Assembly (NCBI GenBank): GCA_946478915.1 | Contig: CAMLER010000093.1 | Coordinates: forward strand, 1-11,593 | Direction: 5' to 3' | Source of the DNA: an uncultured Chryseolinea sp. | GTDB lineage: Bacteria > Bacteroidota > Bacteroidia > Cytophagales > Cyclobacteriaceae | Length of the DNA: 11,593 nucleotides | In this document: piece by piece, positions 1 through 7,288 of the stretch | Position numbering within the stretch: the first letter of the stretch is position 1 | How the letters are laid out: the number at the start of each line of letters is the position of its first letter | Position numbers and translations under genes: made by a program | The notes under the pieces: model-generated | Databases searched by the model: none | Seen by the model: only the letters and a program-made list of their open reading frames with translations | Told to the model about the DNA's origin: nothing

Positions 1-1
1 A

Positions 2-52
2 ACAACGGCTGCGGTACTGGGCGGATTACTACTACAATCAATGATTTTATAA
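2..52 (+). CDS. C-terminal end of a hydrophobic (probably membrane transport) protein, partial
   Basis: An open frame enters from the left edge and stops at TAA 50-52. It encodes 16 residues, TTAAVLGGLLLQSMIL, which are strongly hydrophobic and read like the last transmembrane helix of an inner-membrane protein ending just inside or outside the bilayer. The other forward frame that stays open here (frame 1, to the TGA near 91) gives a polar sequence less like a protein end. The asparaginase gene starts 113 bases downstream on the same strand. Because asparaginase and aspartase genes are often found near anaerobic C4-dicarboxylate (Dcu-type) transporters, a Dcu carrier is a reasonable guess, but 16 residues cannot prove a family. 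The fragment itself could also be a chance open stretch. Confidence 0.4.
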   Translation, partial: TTAAVLGGLLLQSMIL

Positions 53-104
53 AAACATATATAAATGAAATCCAACGAAAAAAAGTCTCTCTGCCGTGAT
101 CCGA

Positions 105-122
105 CGAACCGAAGTCGAACCG
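105..122. repeat. Short direct repeat, CGAACCG x2, 11-bp period
   Basis: CGAACCG occurs at 105-111 and again at 116-122, one helical turn apart, inside the 113-base gap before the asparaginase gene. Helically phased half-sites can be regulator binding sites. The units are only 7 bp, no matching regulator is known and no promoter was recognised around them. The rest of the gap (53-165) is AT-rich and shows nothing else. Confidence 0.3.
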
Positions 123-165
123 GACAAAATCTAACATTAAAAAATCAACCTTAATTAAAAGCAAC

Positions 166-1212
166 ATGAAAAAATTATTCACAATCTTACTCCTTATCCT
201 GACTGCCCAACTGCAGGCTCAACAATTGCCAAGGGTAATTATCCTTGCCACGGGAGGAACAATCGCCGGTGCAGGAGCATCGGCGGACAGAGCTGGCTAC
301 ACAGCTGGAAAAATTCCGATTGACGATCTGATCGGCACGATCCCCACAGTTAAAAAAATAGCGAATATCTCCGGCGAGCAGATTGCATCTGTTGGAAGCC
401 AGGATATGACCGTTGATATCTGGAAAAAATTAGCCATTCGCGCCAATGAAATCTTTGCGAAGAACGAAGCCGATGCAATTGTTATAACACATGGTACGGA
501 TACTCAGGAAGAAACTGCGTATTTCCTGGATCTTGTGATCCCGTCTGATAAACCAGTTGTACTTACCGGTTCAATGCGTCCGGCAACCGCCATTAGTGCA
601 GACGGCCCGAAAAATCTCTACGATGCCATTACTGTAGCGATAAATCCTGAAAGCAAAGGAAGAGGTGTGTTGGTCAGCTTCAATGAAGGTATATATGACG
701 GTCGGGAAGTAATGAAAATGAGTACAACAAAAACAGACGCCTTTGGATCCCCCAATACCGGTCCCGTTGGCCAGGCTTACGATGGCAGAGTAGAATATTA
801 TTCTTCCGCTGTTCGCGAAGTAAATCCTCCCAAGCCAATTGTATTGACGGCCGATACGAAATTACCTCGTGTAGATATAGTTTACATGTACGCCGATGCT
901 CCACCTGATCAGATTGATATGCTGGTGAATAAAAAAGTAGCCGGGATCGTCGTTGCTGGTGTGGGAAATGGCAACTTCAACAAAGCTTATATGGAAGCAG
1001 TGAAGAGAGCCGTTGCCGCTGGTGTTGTTGTTTGCCGTGCAAGTCGCGCTCCTTCGGGCAGGGTCGTGCTCCATGACGAGATCAATGACGATGAATTGGG
1101 TACCATCGTGTCAGATGATCTAACACCTCAAAAAGCCAGAGTCTTGTTGATGCTAGCGCTCACCAGAACAAAAGACAAAAAACAGCTGCAGGAAATCTTC
1201 TTTACATACTAA
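166..1212 (+). CDS. ansB: Type II (periplasmic) L-asparaginase
   Basis: It hydrolyses L-asparagine to L-aspartate and ammonia. The 348-residue product begins with a Sec signal peptide (Lys2-Lys3, a Leu/Ile/Thr core, cleavage likely after Ala18 with Gln19 next), so it should act in the periplasm. The mature part matches E. coli AnsB end to end. The nucleophile region is ATGGTIAG with Thr32, followed by the flexible-loop Tyr45, Ser78 in GSQDM, the second catalytic motif HGTDT with Thr111-Asp112, the SADGP motif at 144-148, and the catalytic Lys184 after DGRE. The C terminus (QLQEIFFTY) aligns with the natural end of the family, so the gene is complete. The start is the only ATG ahead of the signal peptide; the leader is A-rich with no clear Shine-Dalgarno sequence. 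It lies 103 bases before an aspartase gene on the same strand, which would consume its product. Some glutaminase activity is possible in this family. Confidence 0.96.
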   Translation: MKKLFTILLLILTAQLQAQQLPRVIILATGGTIAGAGASADRAGYTAGKIPIDDLIGTIPTVKKIANISGEQIASVGSQDMTVDIWKKLAIRANEIFAKNEADAIVITHGTDTQEETAYFLDLVIPSDKPVVLTGSMRPATAISADGPKNLYDAITVAINPESKGRGVLVSFNEGIYDGREVMKMSTTKTDAFGSPNTGPVGQAYDGRVEYYSSAVREVNPPKPIVLTADTKLPRVDIVYMYADAPPDQIDMLVNKKVAGIVVAGVGNGNFNKAYMEAVKRAVAAGVVVCRASRAPSGRVVLHDEINDDELGTIVSDDLTPQKARVLLMLALTRTKDKKQLQEIFFTY

Positions 1213-1226
1213 GCCCCAGCAGAACC

Positions 1227-1272
1227 TATCAGTTTCCTGAATACGCCGGCTTCGATTATCCCGGCACTGATA
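1227..1272 (+). repeat. Nested inverted repeat (potential mRNA stem-loop) between asparaginase and aspartase genes
   Basis: TATCAGT at 1227-1233 is perfectly complementary to ACTGATA at 1266-1272, and GCCGG at 1245-1249 to CCGGC at 1261-1265. The two right arms are contiguous, while the left arms are separated by 11 bases, giving a bulged hairpin with an 11-base loop. No T-run follows, so it is not an intrinsic terminator. A role in differential expression or stability of a shared transcript is possible. The surrounding gap (1213-1315) has no recognised gene. Confidence 0.45.
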
Positions 1273-1315
1273 ACCTGCGAGGGGAGAACTATTCAGACTA
1301 AAAAAATACCTCTAT

Positions 1316-2779
1316 ATGAGAAAAATAATATACAGTATAGCCATGCCGTTGCTTATACTGATCGACAGTCAGTATATACAGGCACAGGGTACCCGCACGG
1401 AAAAAGACTTATTGGGCGAAAAACAGATTCCAGCTGATGCGTACTATGGAGTTCAAACCTTACGGGCGCTGGAGAATTTTCAAATCAGCGGTGTAAAAAC
1501 AAACTTTTATCCGGATTACGTGAAAGCTTATGCCATGGTAAAGCTCGCTGCTGCCCGCGCCAATACAGAAGTGGGCAGAATGAAGAAGGATCGGATGGAC
1601 GCTATTGAGAAAGCATGTCAGGCTGTGATGGCGGGTAAGTATCACGATCAGTTTCTGACAGACATGTACCAGGGTGGTGCGGGGACATCAGCGAATATGA
1701 ATGCCAATGAGGTGCTGGCCAATATTGCATTAGAGATGATGGGTAAGAAAAAAGGGGAATATCAGTATGTTGAACCTCATGATGATCTGAATATGGGTCA
1801 GTCAACGAATGATGTATACCCTACTACTATTCACATTGCCTTATTGTTACACAATGATAAAGTGATTAAGGAAGCAGAATCCTTATCAGCGGCATTTCAC
1901 AAAAAGGGAGAAGAATTTAAGAACCTGGTAAAGATGGGCCGTACCGAAGGCCAGGATGCCGTACCGATGACTTTGGGACAAGAGTTTCATGCCTTCGGTG
2001 GACAGATCGACGCTGCCATCGATGCGATGCGCCAATCTGAACATTATTTATACGAAGTGAACATGGGCGCTACTGCGATTGGTACCGGTCTTACAGCAAG
2101 TCCGGGATATGCAGAAAAATGCGTGGCACAGTTAGCGAAAATTACCGGTAAACCAATCGTAGGTCCAAAAGATCTTATTGCCGCCACCAGCAGTATGCAA
2201 GCATTCGTAATGTTTTCAGCTGCATATAAAAATCTGGCAGTTACATTGTCGAAGATCAGCAGCGATCTGATTTTTCTTGCATCCGGTCCGCGCAATGGAA
2301 TATTTGAAATCAATTTACCCGCCTTGCAGCCAGGATCCTCCATCATGCCCGGGAAGGTAAATCCTGTCATGCCTGAAGTAATGAACCAGGTATGTTACAA
2401 AGTAATGGGTAATGACGCAACGGTTGGGATAGCCTCACGGGATGGCCTTCTGCAACTCAATGCCTATGAACCTGTAGTTGCCACTTCCATTATGGAATCA
2501 CAAGCACTCTTCTATAAGCTGCTGCCTTTATTCAGAAAAAATTGTATTGAAGGCATAACTGCCAATGAAAAAGTCTTAAAACACTACCTGGAAACTACAG
2601 TCGGGATTGTAACTGCTCTTAACCCCGTGCTCGGATACGAGAAGACTACAGAGTTGGCGAAAGAGGCACTTCAAAGCGGGAAGGGAATTCTTGAGCTGAT
2701 ACGAGAAAAGAAACTGATGTCGGAAGATCAGATTAAAAAGATGATGGATCCCTCAACGCTAACGGGTCAAAAACTTTAA
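1316..2779 (+). CDS. aspA: Aspartate ammonia-lyase (aspartase) with an apparent Sec signal peptide
   Basis: It deaminates L-aspartate reversibly to fumarate and ammonia. The 487-residue product is a full-length aspartase/fumarase superfamily member, with the aspartase-type start EKDLLGEKQIPADAYYG from residue 29. Active-site motifs are GAGTSANMN (Thr124), QSTND (162-166) and the signature GSSIMPGKVNP (340-350), with the general-base Ser341, Lys347 and Asn349. The MGRT..QDAVP motif (207-217) has Glu211-Gly212 where E. coli has Gln-Leu and Bacillus enzymes His-Leu. Ahead of the catalytic domain is a ~23-residue extension with Arg2-Lys3, a hydrophobic core (IIYSIAMPLLILI) and a likely cleavage site IQA|Q. 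No other start lies between it and the domain apart from Met10 inside the core, so export to the periplasm is predicted, which is unusual for this normally cytoplasmic enzyme. It follows the asparaginase gene and precedes two porin genes. No Shine-Dalgarno sequence is near the ATG. The family assignment is firm; the location is inferred. Confidence 0.95.
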   Translation: MRKIIYSIAMPLLILIDSQYIQAQGTRTEKDLLGEKQIPADAYYGVQTLRALENFQISGVKTNFYPDYVKAYAMVKLAAARANTEVGRMKKDRMDAIEKACQAVMAGKYHDQFLTDMYQGGAGTSANMNANEVLANIALEMMGKKKGEYQYVEPHDDLNMGQSTNDVYPTTIHIALLLHNDKVIKEAESLSAAFHKKGEEFKNLVKMGRTEGQDAVPMTLGQEFHAFGGQIDAAIDAMRQSEHYLYEVNMGATAIGTGLTASPGYAEKCVAQLAKITGKPIVGPKDLIAATSSMQAFVMFSAAYKNLAVTLSKISSDLIFLASGPRNGIFEINLPALQPGSSIMPGKVNPVMPEVMNQVCYKVMGNDATVGIASRDGLLQLNAYEPVVATSIMESQALFYKLLPLFRKNCIEGITANEKVLKHYLETTVGIVTALNPVLGYEKTTELAKEALQSGKGILELIREKKLMSEDQIKKMMDPSTLTGQKL

Positions 2780-2830
2780 TCACACCATTTTGATCCACTA
2801 TAACATTACGTGATTTTAAAAATTAAGGTT

Positions 2831-4045
2831 ATGAAATCATATATAACTATAAAATGGATGCTCGTGTTTGTGCTACTTCCGGCAATTGCGTTAGCGCAAA
2901 AACAGGAACGCCAGACAGGCGACACTACATACTACAAATCGCTCATCCCGGAAGCGAAGCAGGGATTGCTAAGGGATGTGAATGTAATCGCTAATATGCA
3001 GTTCGCATTGAGAAATGAATTTTTAGACGGAGAGTACACGCAATCAAGATTTCGCAATGAGCAGTTCAGATTAGAAATACGCGGACGTGTTCATGAAAAA
3101 GTATACTTCCGTTTTCGCGATCGTTACACGAGAGCCCAAACATCTGAGTCAATCGATAACATAAGCCGATCGGTAGATCTGGCCTACCTTCGCTTTGACA
3201 TCTCCGAGAAATTTAGCGTTTCAGCTGGTAAGATGTGTGCCGACTGGGGAGCCTGGGAATTCGATTGGAATCCTATCGACATATATGAATACTCTGATAT
3301 CGTCGAGTATGCCGATAACTTCCTTACGGGGGTAGGATTTACTTACACGCCCAGCAATCGTAACCAGTGGACATTTCAAGTATTGGATTCCAGAACAAAG
3401 TCTTTTGATGAGTTATATGGAGATCAACCCAACTTCAAGGAATCAAAGGCACCACTGGCCTTTGTGGCGAACTGGAGGGGAAGCTTGCTTGATGGAAAGA
3501 TAAAAACCATTTGGTCATACTCTTTATTCAATGAAGCACAAGAGGTAGATGGTGGCGAAAGCGCAAACATGAATTACATCGCTTTGGGTAATGAGTTCAA
3601 CATTAACAAATTCAGGATTATTTATGATTTCAAATGGAGCGACGAGCAACTTGATAGAACCGGTCTGGTGAGCGCAACAGTTCCTGATAACATTTTTGCG
3701 TATGCGCTGGCTAAGACCCAATACATCGGACATTGGGTAAATCTTCGTTACATCATAAATCCGAAGGTCCATCTGACCATGGTAGCAATGCTTGACATAG
3801 CCAAGTGGAAGAACAGTTTTAATGATCCGGAAAATACTTCAGGTGAAGAACACATTCGTGATGCGTGGGGGTTTATCCCAGCTGTTGAGTATTATCCCTG
3901 GGATAACTTGAACTTAAAGTTCTTTGCTAACTGGGTGGGTAGGCGCTATGAGTATTCAGACTATGCTAAGACCCGATTTGGTGCTTCCGACTATACCACC
4001 GGGCGGTTCTGCATTGGCTTTATTTCGCCGTTGGGTGTCTTATAA
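2831..4045 (+). CDS. Outer-membrane porin, OprO/OprP-like
   Basis: The 404-residue product has a clear Sec signal peptide (MKSYITIKW, then a Leu/Val core, cleavage likely at ALA22|Q23). After this come alternating polar and aromatic strands typical of a beta barrel, such as EQFRLEIRGRVHEKVYFRFRD and a GKMCADWGAWEFDWNPIDIY segment resembling the GK....G...NP motif seen in Bacteroidota porins of the phosphate-selective porin type. It should form a water-filled channel in the outer membrane; the substrate cannot be read from sequence. The frame opens at a GTG at 2810, but the ATG at 2831 is preferred because it directly precedes the signal peptide. It begins 51 bases after the aspartase stop, so co-transcription is likely, suggesting a role in uptake of amino acids or dicarboxylates. 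The last residue is Leu rather than the common Phe or Tyr. The downstream gap of 153 bases shows only a 4-bp hairpin. Confidence 0.8.
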   Translation: MKSYITIKWMLVFVLLPAIALAQKQERQTGDTTYYKSLIPEAKQGLLRDVNVIANMQFALRNEFLDGEYTQSRFRNEQFRLEIRGRVHEKVYFRFRDRYTRAQTSESIDNISRSVDLAYLRFDISEKFSVSAGKMCADWGAWEFDWNPIDIYEYSDIVEYADNFLTGVGFTYTPSNRNQWTFQVLDSRTKSFDELYGDQPNFKESKAPLAFVANWRGSLLDGKIKTIWSYSLFNEAQEVDGGESANMNYIALGNEFNINKFRIIYDFKWSDEQLDRTGLVSATVPDNIFAYALAKTQYIGHWVNLRYIINPKVHLTMVAMLDIAKWKNSFNDPENTSGEEHIRDAWGFIPAVEYYPWDNLNLKFFANWVGRRYEYSDYAKTRFGASDYTTGRFCIGFISPLGVL

Positions 4046-4198
4046 TTAAAAAAATGTTTATCCGGCCCGCAAGGGCGAGAGGGGCTTTATTTACACTATT
4101 GTAGTAGGTGATGATACTTGGAACGGAGTCAGTTCATTTCAGAGTGTTAGGCAATTATTGGTCAAATATGTTTCGTCATCATTAAAAACGCTTTTTGG

Positions 4199-5506
4199 AT
4201 GAAAGACAATAAATGTCAAGAGAGTCTACTTCATTTATCTCTAATCGTGATGTTAATGGTTTTGTCAAATTATTCTTATAGCCAGGATTCAATCCGATAT
4301 ATCCCTGATGGCACGGAAGGAGAATTTCTGGAGGTCGTTGAAGCTGATAGCGTTCCTCCGAGGTGGAGGGACAAGCGATGGAGATTGTTTCCTGGCAGGT
4401 TCTCTACATTAAAATTAGGAGGAGGTTTTCTTTATGAGTTTGCTGGTTTTACGCAAGACGACGCTAGCAGGATTCAGGCTGATTCTGCGGGATACGTTGT
4501 TGAATCAGCTTTTAAAGTTCGGGATTTTCGCCTGGTTGCAAGTGGTCAGTTTAAGACTAAGAGATCGTTCAGCTGGAAAGTTGGTCTGATGTATGACGGA
4601 GTATCAGATTCATGGTTGGTTCGTGAAACGGGCATAATGATCGGTGTCCCTGAATTGTGGGGCCACTTCTTCATTGGTCGAACCAAGGTAGGATTCTCAA
4701 TGAACAAGGTGATGAACGGATACGCAGGCTGGACGCTTGAGCGGCAAATGGCAATTGATGTAATTCCAATTCTGGCGGATGGTGTGAAATGGCTTGGATT
4801 TCTTCCCAAACAGCGTGTGTGGTGGAACCTCGGTGTATTCGCCGATTGGTTATCGAACGGTCAGTCATTTTCTACATACAAATGGCAACTCGCAGCGCGG
4901 GTCGGGTGGCTTCCAATATATTCTAAGGCCGACAACACCTTGTTGCACGTTGGTATCAATTACCGATTTGGGGAGCCTGTGTCTGGAGACATCCGATTAA
5001 GGTCCCGACCCGAAGCGAACCCGGCTCCCTATTTCATAGATACTCAAACTTTTTCCTCAAGTGGTTCAAATCATTTTGGTCCTGAGGTATACTTCAGCAA
5101 GGGTTCATGGATGTTCGGATCAGAATATTATGTGCATCAATTTAATTCACCTGAATCATCAAGCAATGTTTTTTTTGGAGGAGAGGTGGTAGCCATGTAT
5201 ATCATCACTGGTGAAACGCGACCCTATAGTACGGTGAGTGCAATTTATGGATTTGTACCTGTCGCAAGGCCTGTATTCAAAGGTGGGCCTGGCGCATGGG
5301 AAGTTGTACTTAGATTATCCCATCTCAATTTGAACGATGGACCAATCCAGGGCGGAAACTTTTGGAGAGTAACGCCGATGGTAAACTGGTATCTCTCCAA
5401 AGACGTGCGCCTTGAGTTAGCTTATGGTTACGGAGTCTTGGATCGTTTCAATATAGAGGGAACGACCCAATTCTTCCAGGCACGTTTACAACTGACGCTA
5501 CTATAA
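4199..5506 (+). CDS. Outer-membrane beta-barrel porin, phosphate-selective porin O/P type
   Basis: The 435-residue product starts with a signal peptide (hydrophobic core LIVMLMVLSNYSYS, cleavage likely after Ser28 with Gln29 next). The mature part looks like an OprO/OprP barrel: it opens with a glycine-rich strand (LKLGGGFLYEFAGF), carries many amphipathic strands rich in Trp, Tyr and Phe, and ends with the pattern GGNFWRVTPMVNWYLSKDV followed by a final strand ARLQLTLL. The C-terminal section, in which the strand NWYL..DVRLELAYGYG precedes the last strand, is the most family-like part. Members of this family form anion-preferring channels; whether this one prefers phosphate, aspartate or other anions is not visible. 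It is not an evident duplicate of the porin just upstream. The gap of 153 bases from that gene and the lack of a visible terminator leave it open whether the two share a transcript. Confidence 0.75.
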   Translation: MKDNKCQESLLHLSLIVMLMVLSNYSYSQDSIRYIPDGTEGEFLEVVEADSVPPRWRDKRWRLFPGRFSTLKLGGGFLYEFAGFTQDDASRIQADSAGYVVESAFKVRDFRLVASGQFKTKRSFSWKVGLMYDGVSDSWLVRETGIMIGVPELWGHFFIGRTKVGFSMNKVMNGYAGWTLERQMAIDVIPILADGVKWLGFLPKQRVWWNLGVFADWLSNGQSFSTYKWQLAARVGWLPIYSKADNTLLHVGINYRFGEPVSGDIRLRSRPEANPAPYFIDTQTFSSSGSNHFGPEVYFSKGSWMFGSEYYVHQFNSPESSSNVFFGGEVVAMYIITGETRPYSTVSAIYGFVPVARPVFKGGPGAWEVVLRLSHLNLNDGPIQGGNFWRVTPMVNWYLSKDVRLELAYGYGVLDRFNIEGTTQFFQARLQLTLL

Positions 5507-5603
5507 CCAAACAAGAATACACGTTTGTTAAGACTGATTTGAAAAATCTGAGTGGCTACAAAAGGGACTTCTTATTTGCAAAAACTATTTGATTGAAAAC
5601 ATT

Positions 5604-6185
5604 ATGGCAAAAGAAAATTCTACAACAAAATGGTTAGAAACAGGCTACATGCTTTTTGCCTGTGAAGGTCCGGATGGCATTCAAATAGAAAGAATTGCCC
5701 GAATTCTTGGCCTAAACAAGTCTAGCTTTTATCATTATTTCGGAACATTAGAGGTCTTCTATGAAATGATGATCCAGTATCATTACGCAATGACTGACAT
5801 CGCGCTGAAGGAAGCACAGGAAGCGGAAACTCTTGATCCTGCTTACCTGGATATCATTGTCAAGCACAAGATTCCATTCATGTTTCAGATGCAATTAAAC
5901 CGGCATAAGAAGATTGCTTTGTTTGCGAAGGCCTGTTCTAAGGTTAACCAGAAAATCGATCAGTCACTAATTTTACTTTGGAAGAAACATCTGAATCATA
6001 CTAACGAAGATCTTTCGCTGCTTTGCCTAAGCTTTATCCGGGATACATTCTATGCGCGCATCAGTTTTGAAAATTTTAATTATCACCTACTGCATGAATT
6101 AGCCTGTGGTGCGAAAAGAATAGTGGAGAAGATCCAGGAAGGAAAAATATGTATCAATAAATTCGAAGCTGTAAGATCTTATTAG
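5604..6185 (+). CDS. TetR-family transcriptional regulator
   Basis: The 193-residue product has a TetR-type N-terminal DNA-binding domain. Helix-turn-helix residues 26-46 include IERIARILGLNKSSFYHYF, with the hallmark SSFYHYF replacing the usual gtlYyHF, followed by LEVFYEMM as the start of helix 4. The rest (about 60-193) is an all-helical ligand-binding and dimerisation domain with no recognisable specificity. The frame is open from a TTG at 5589, but the ATG at 5604 gives the normal spacing to the first helix and is preferred. It lies 97 bases after the porin gene on the same strand and converges with the lipoprotein gene at 6219, leaving a 33-base gap with no visible terminator. TetR proteins commonly repress efflux operons, so the RND genes in this window are one candidate target, while the porin or aspartase genes are another. 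No operator could be assigned with confidence. Confidence 0.85.
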   Translation: MAKENSTTKWLETGYMLFACEGPDGIQIERIARILGLNKSSFYHYFGTLEVFYEMMIQYHYAMTDIALKEAQEAETLDPAYLDIIVKHKIPFMFQMQLNRHKKIALFAKACSKVNQKIDQSLILLWKKHLNHTNEDLSLLCLSFIRDTFYARISFENFNYHLLHELACGAKRIVEKIQEGKICINKFEAVRSY

Positions 6186-6218
6186 AAAACTTCATGTGAT
6201 TTGACATACTATAGTTGG

Positions 6219-7103
6219 TTATGAATCTATAATTCGCTTTCGGAACGAACTTACAGTTTCAAAAACCTCCAACAGTTCTTTGTCCTGGAGAACAAGAAAG
6301 GTGTCCTTTTCATTAAGAAGCCGTTCGCTGTCCAATGCCAGATATTTTGTCTGAAGAGCGAGCAAATCCTGATAGAGGTCGATCCCTTTCGCTTTTAATT
6401 GAGTATTGTCAAAGTGCGCTATTAGATTATCCAATTCATCTTTTTGGTCTATGAATACGGCAAGCGCATCGATTAAAATAGAGCTTACGGTATCACGCGT
6501 ATTATAAGATTTAATAAAGAAAGCCAAATGATGGAGCTCCTCGATATAATATCCCGTCAACGCAGATGCATGAAACCTCTTGAACTCTTCTTGCTCCGCA
6601 GTATTTCGAGCATCTTTAAACCAATGGTCCAACGATTTTTCCAACCCTTTATCACCCGCAATAATGCCATTGAATCCGAATTGGATTGCCTCCTCAAATT
6701 GCTTTTTCATTCCGATGTATTCGGAAAGCAAGAGGCATGCATCGAAATAACGTCGGGCTTCTTCTCGCTTGTCAAGAGACACAAGACATGATAGATCAGA
6801 CAAATAAATGCCGAGGTTGATGGCTGCGACCCCCTTGCCGTGTCGAAGGTACCGGTTGGTTTGATCAACATCGTTCAACAGACCTTTATTAAAAACTTCT
6901 GTATTGAAAGTGAGTTCCCGAGTCACATGTGATGAGCGCAGTGATCTCAAGATACTGTTGCGCACAGTGCCGGCATCTCTTTCGACAACATCAGATTTCT
7001 CAACTGTGCTAACTTTCTTCTCGCAACTTGATAAAATAATGAGGCAAACGCCAAAGCAGAAGGGAAAGGCTTTGCGCCAGCTTGTTAATTGCAAATGATT
7101 CAT
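6219..7103 (-). CDS. Predicted lipoprotein of unknown function, paralogue of the gene at 7289-8176
   Basis: I do not recognise a named family. The start is uncertain. The ATG at 7103 gives a 294-residue product with a normal lipoprotein signal (MNHLQLTSWRK, hydrophobic stretch, lipobox LSSC with Cys27). The ATG at 7136 would add 11 residues and make the signal unusually long. After the lipidated Cys the protein is predicted mostly helical, acidic and free of membrane segments, so it should be anchored in a periplasm-facing or surface lipid leaflet. It shares with the neighbouring gene the motif NLGIYLSDL (96-104 from the chosen start) and IEELH (187-191), separated by the same distance as in the neighbour. 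Overall identity looks low, so the duplication is old. The gene lies 152 to 185 bases after the neighbour's stop (depending on start), on the same strand, and probably belongs to the same unit. Confidence 0.75.
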   Translation of the reverse strand: MNHLQLTSWRKAFPFCFGVCLIILSSCEKKVSTVEKSDVVERDAGTVRNSILRSLRSSHVTRELTFNTEVFNKGLLNDVDQTNRYLRHGKGVAAINLGIYLSDLSCLVSLDKREEARRYFDACLLLSEYIGMKKQFEEAIQFGFNGIIAGDKGLEKSLDHWFKDARNTAEQEEFKRFHASALTGYYIEELHHLAFFIKSYNTRDTVSSILIDALAVFIDQKDELDNLIAHFDNTQLKAKGIDLYQDLLALQTKYLALDSERLLNEKDTFLVLQDKELLEVFETVSSFRKRIIDS

Positions 7104-7288
7104 TGCGATCGAGATTAGAATTAAGTTTTTCTTCATGAAAAATCATTCATTCGCATCAACATAGGTAAGCATGATCGCTTGGATAGCAACCTTTGTATAC
7201 TGAATGGTAGCTTAATCAGTAAAATCAAATCACGGTTCTACTGCGATGTGACACAAGGTCAACCGAAAATCAGTCGACAAGAGCGAAA

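Noticed and set aside
4065..4076. GCCC-GCAA-GGGC hairpin after the first porin gene
   Set aside because: The stem has only 4 bp and no T-run follows; too weak to call a terminator.
5508..5527. CAAAC-N10-GTTTG dyad just before the TetR gene as an autoregulatory operator
   Set aside because: Half-sites are only 5 bp, the sequence does not match the palindrome at 8216, and it lies right after the porin stop, so evidence is insufficient.
6201..6233. TTGACA and TATAAT boxes resembling a sigma-70 promoter
   Set aside because: The spacer is 21 bases instead of about 17, Bacteroidota use a different promoter consensus, and the site lies at the convergent gene ends inside the lipoprotein 3' end with no gene to drive.
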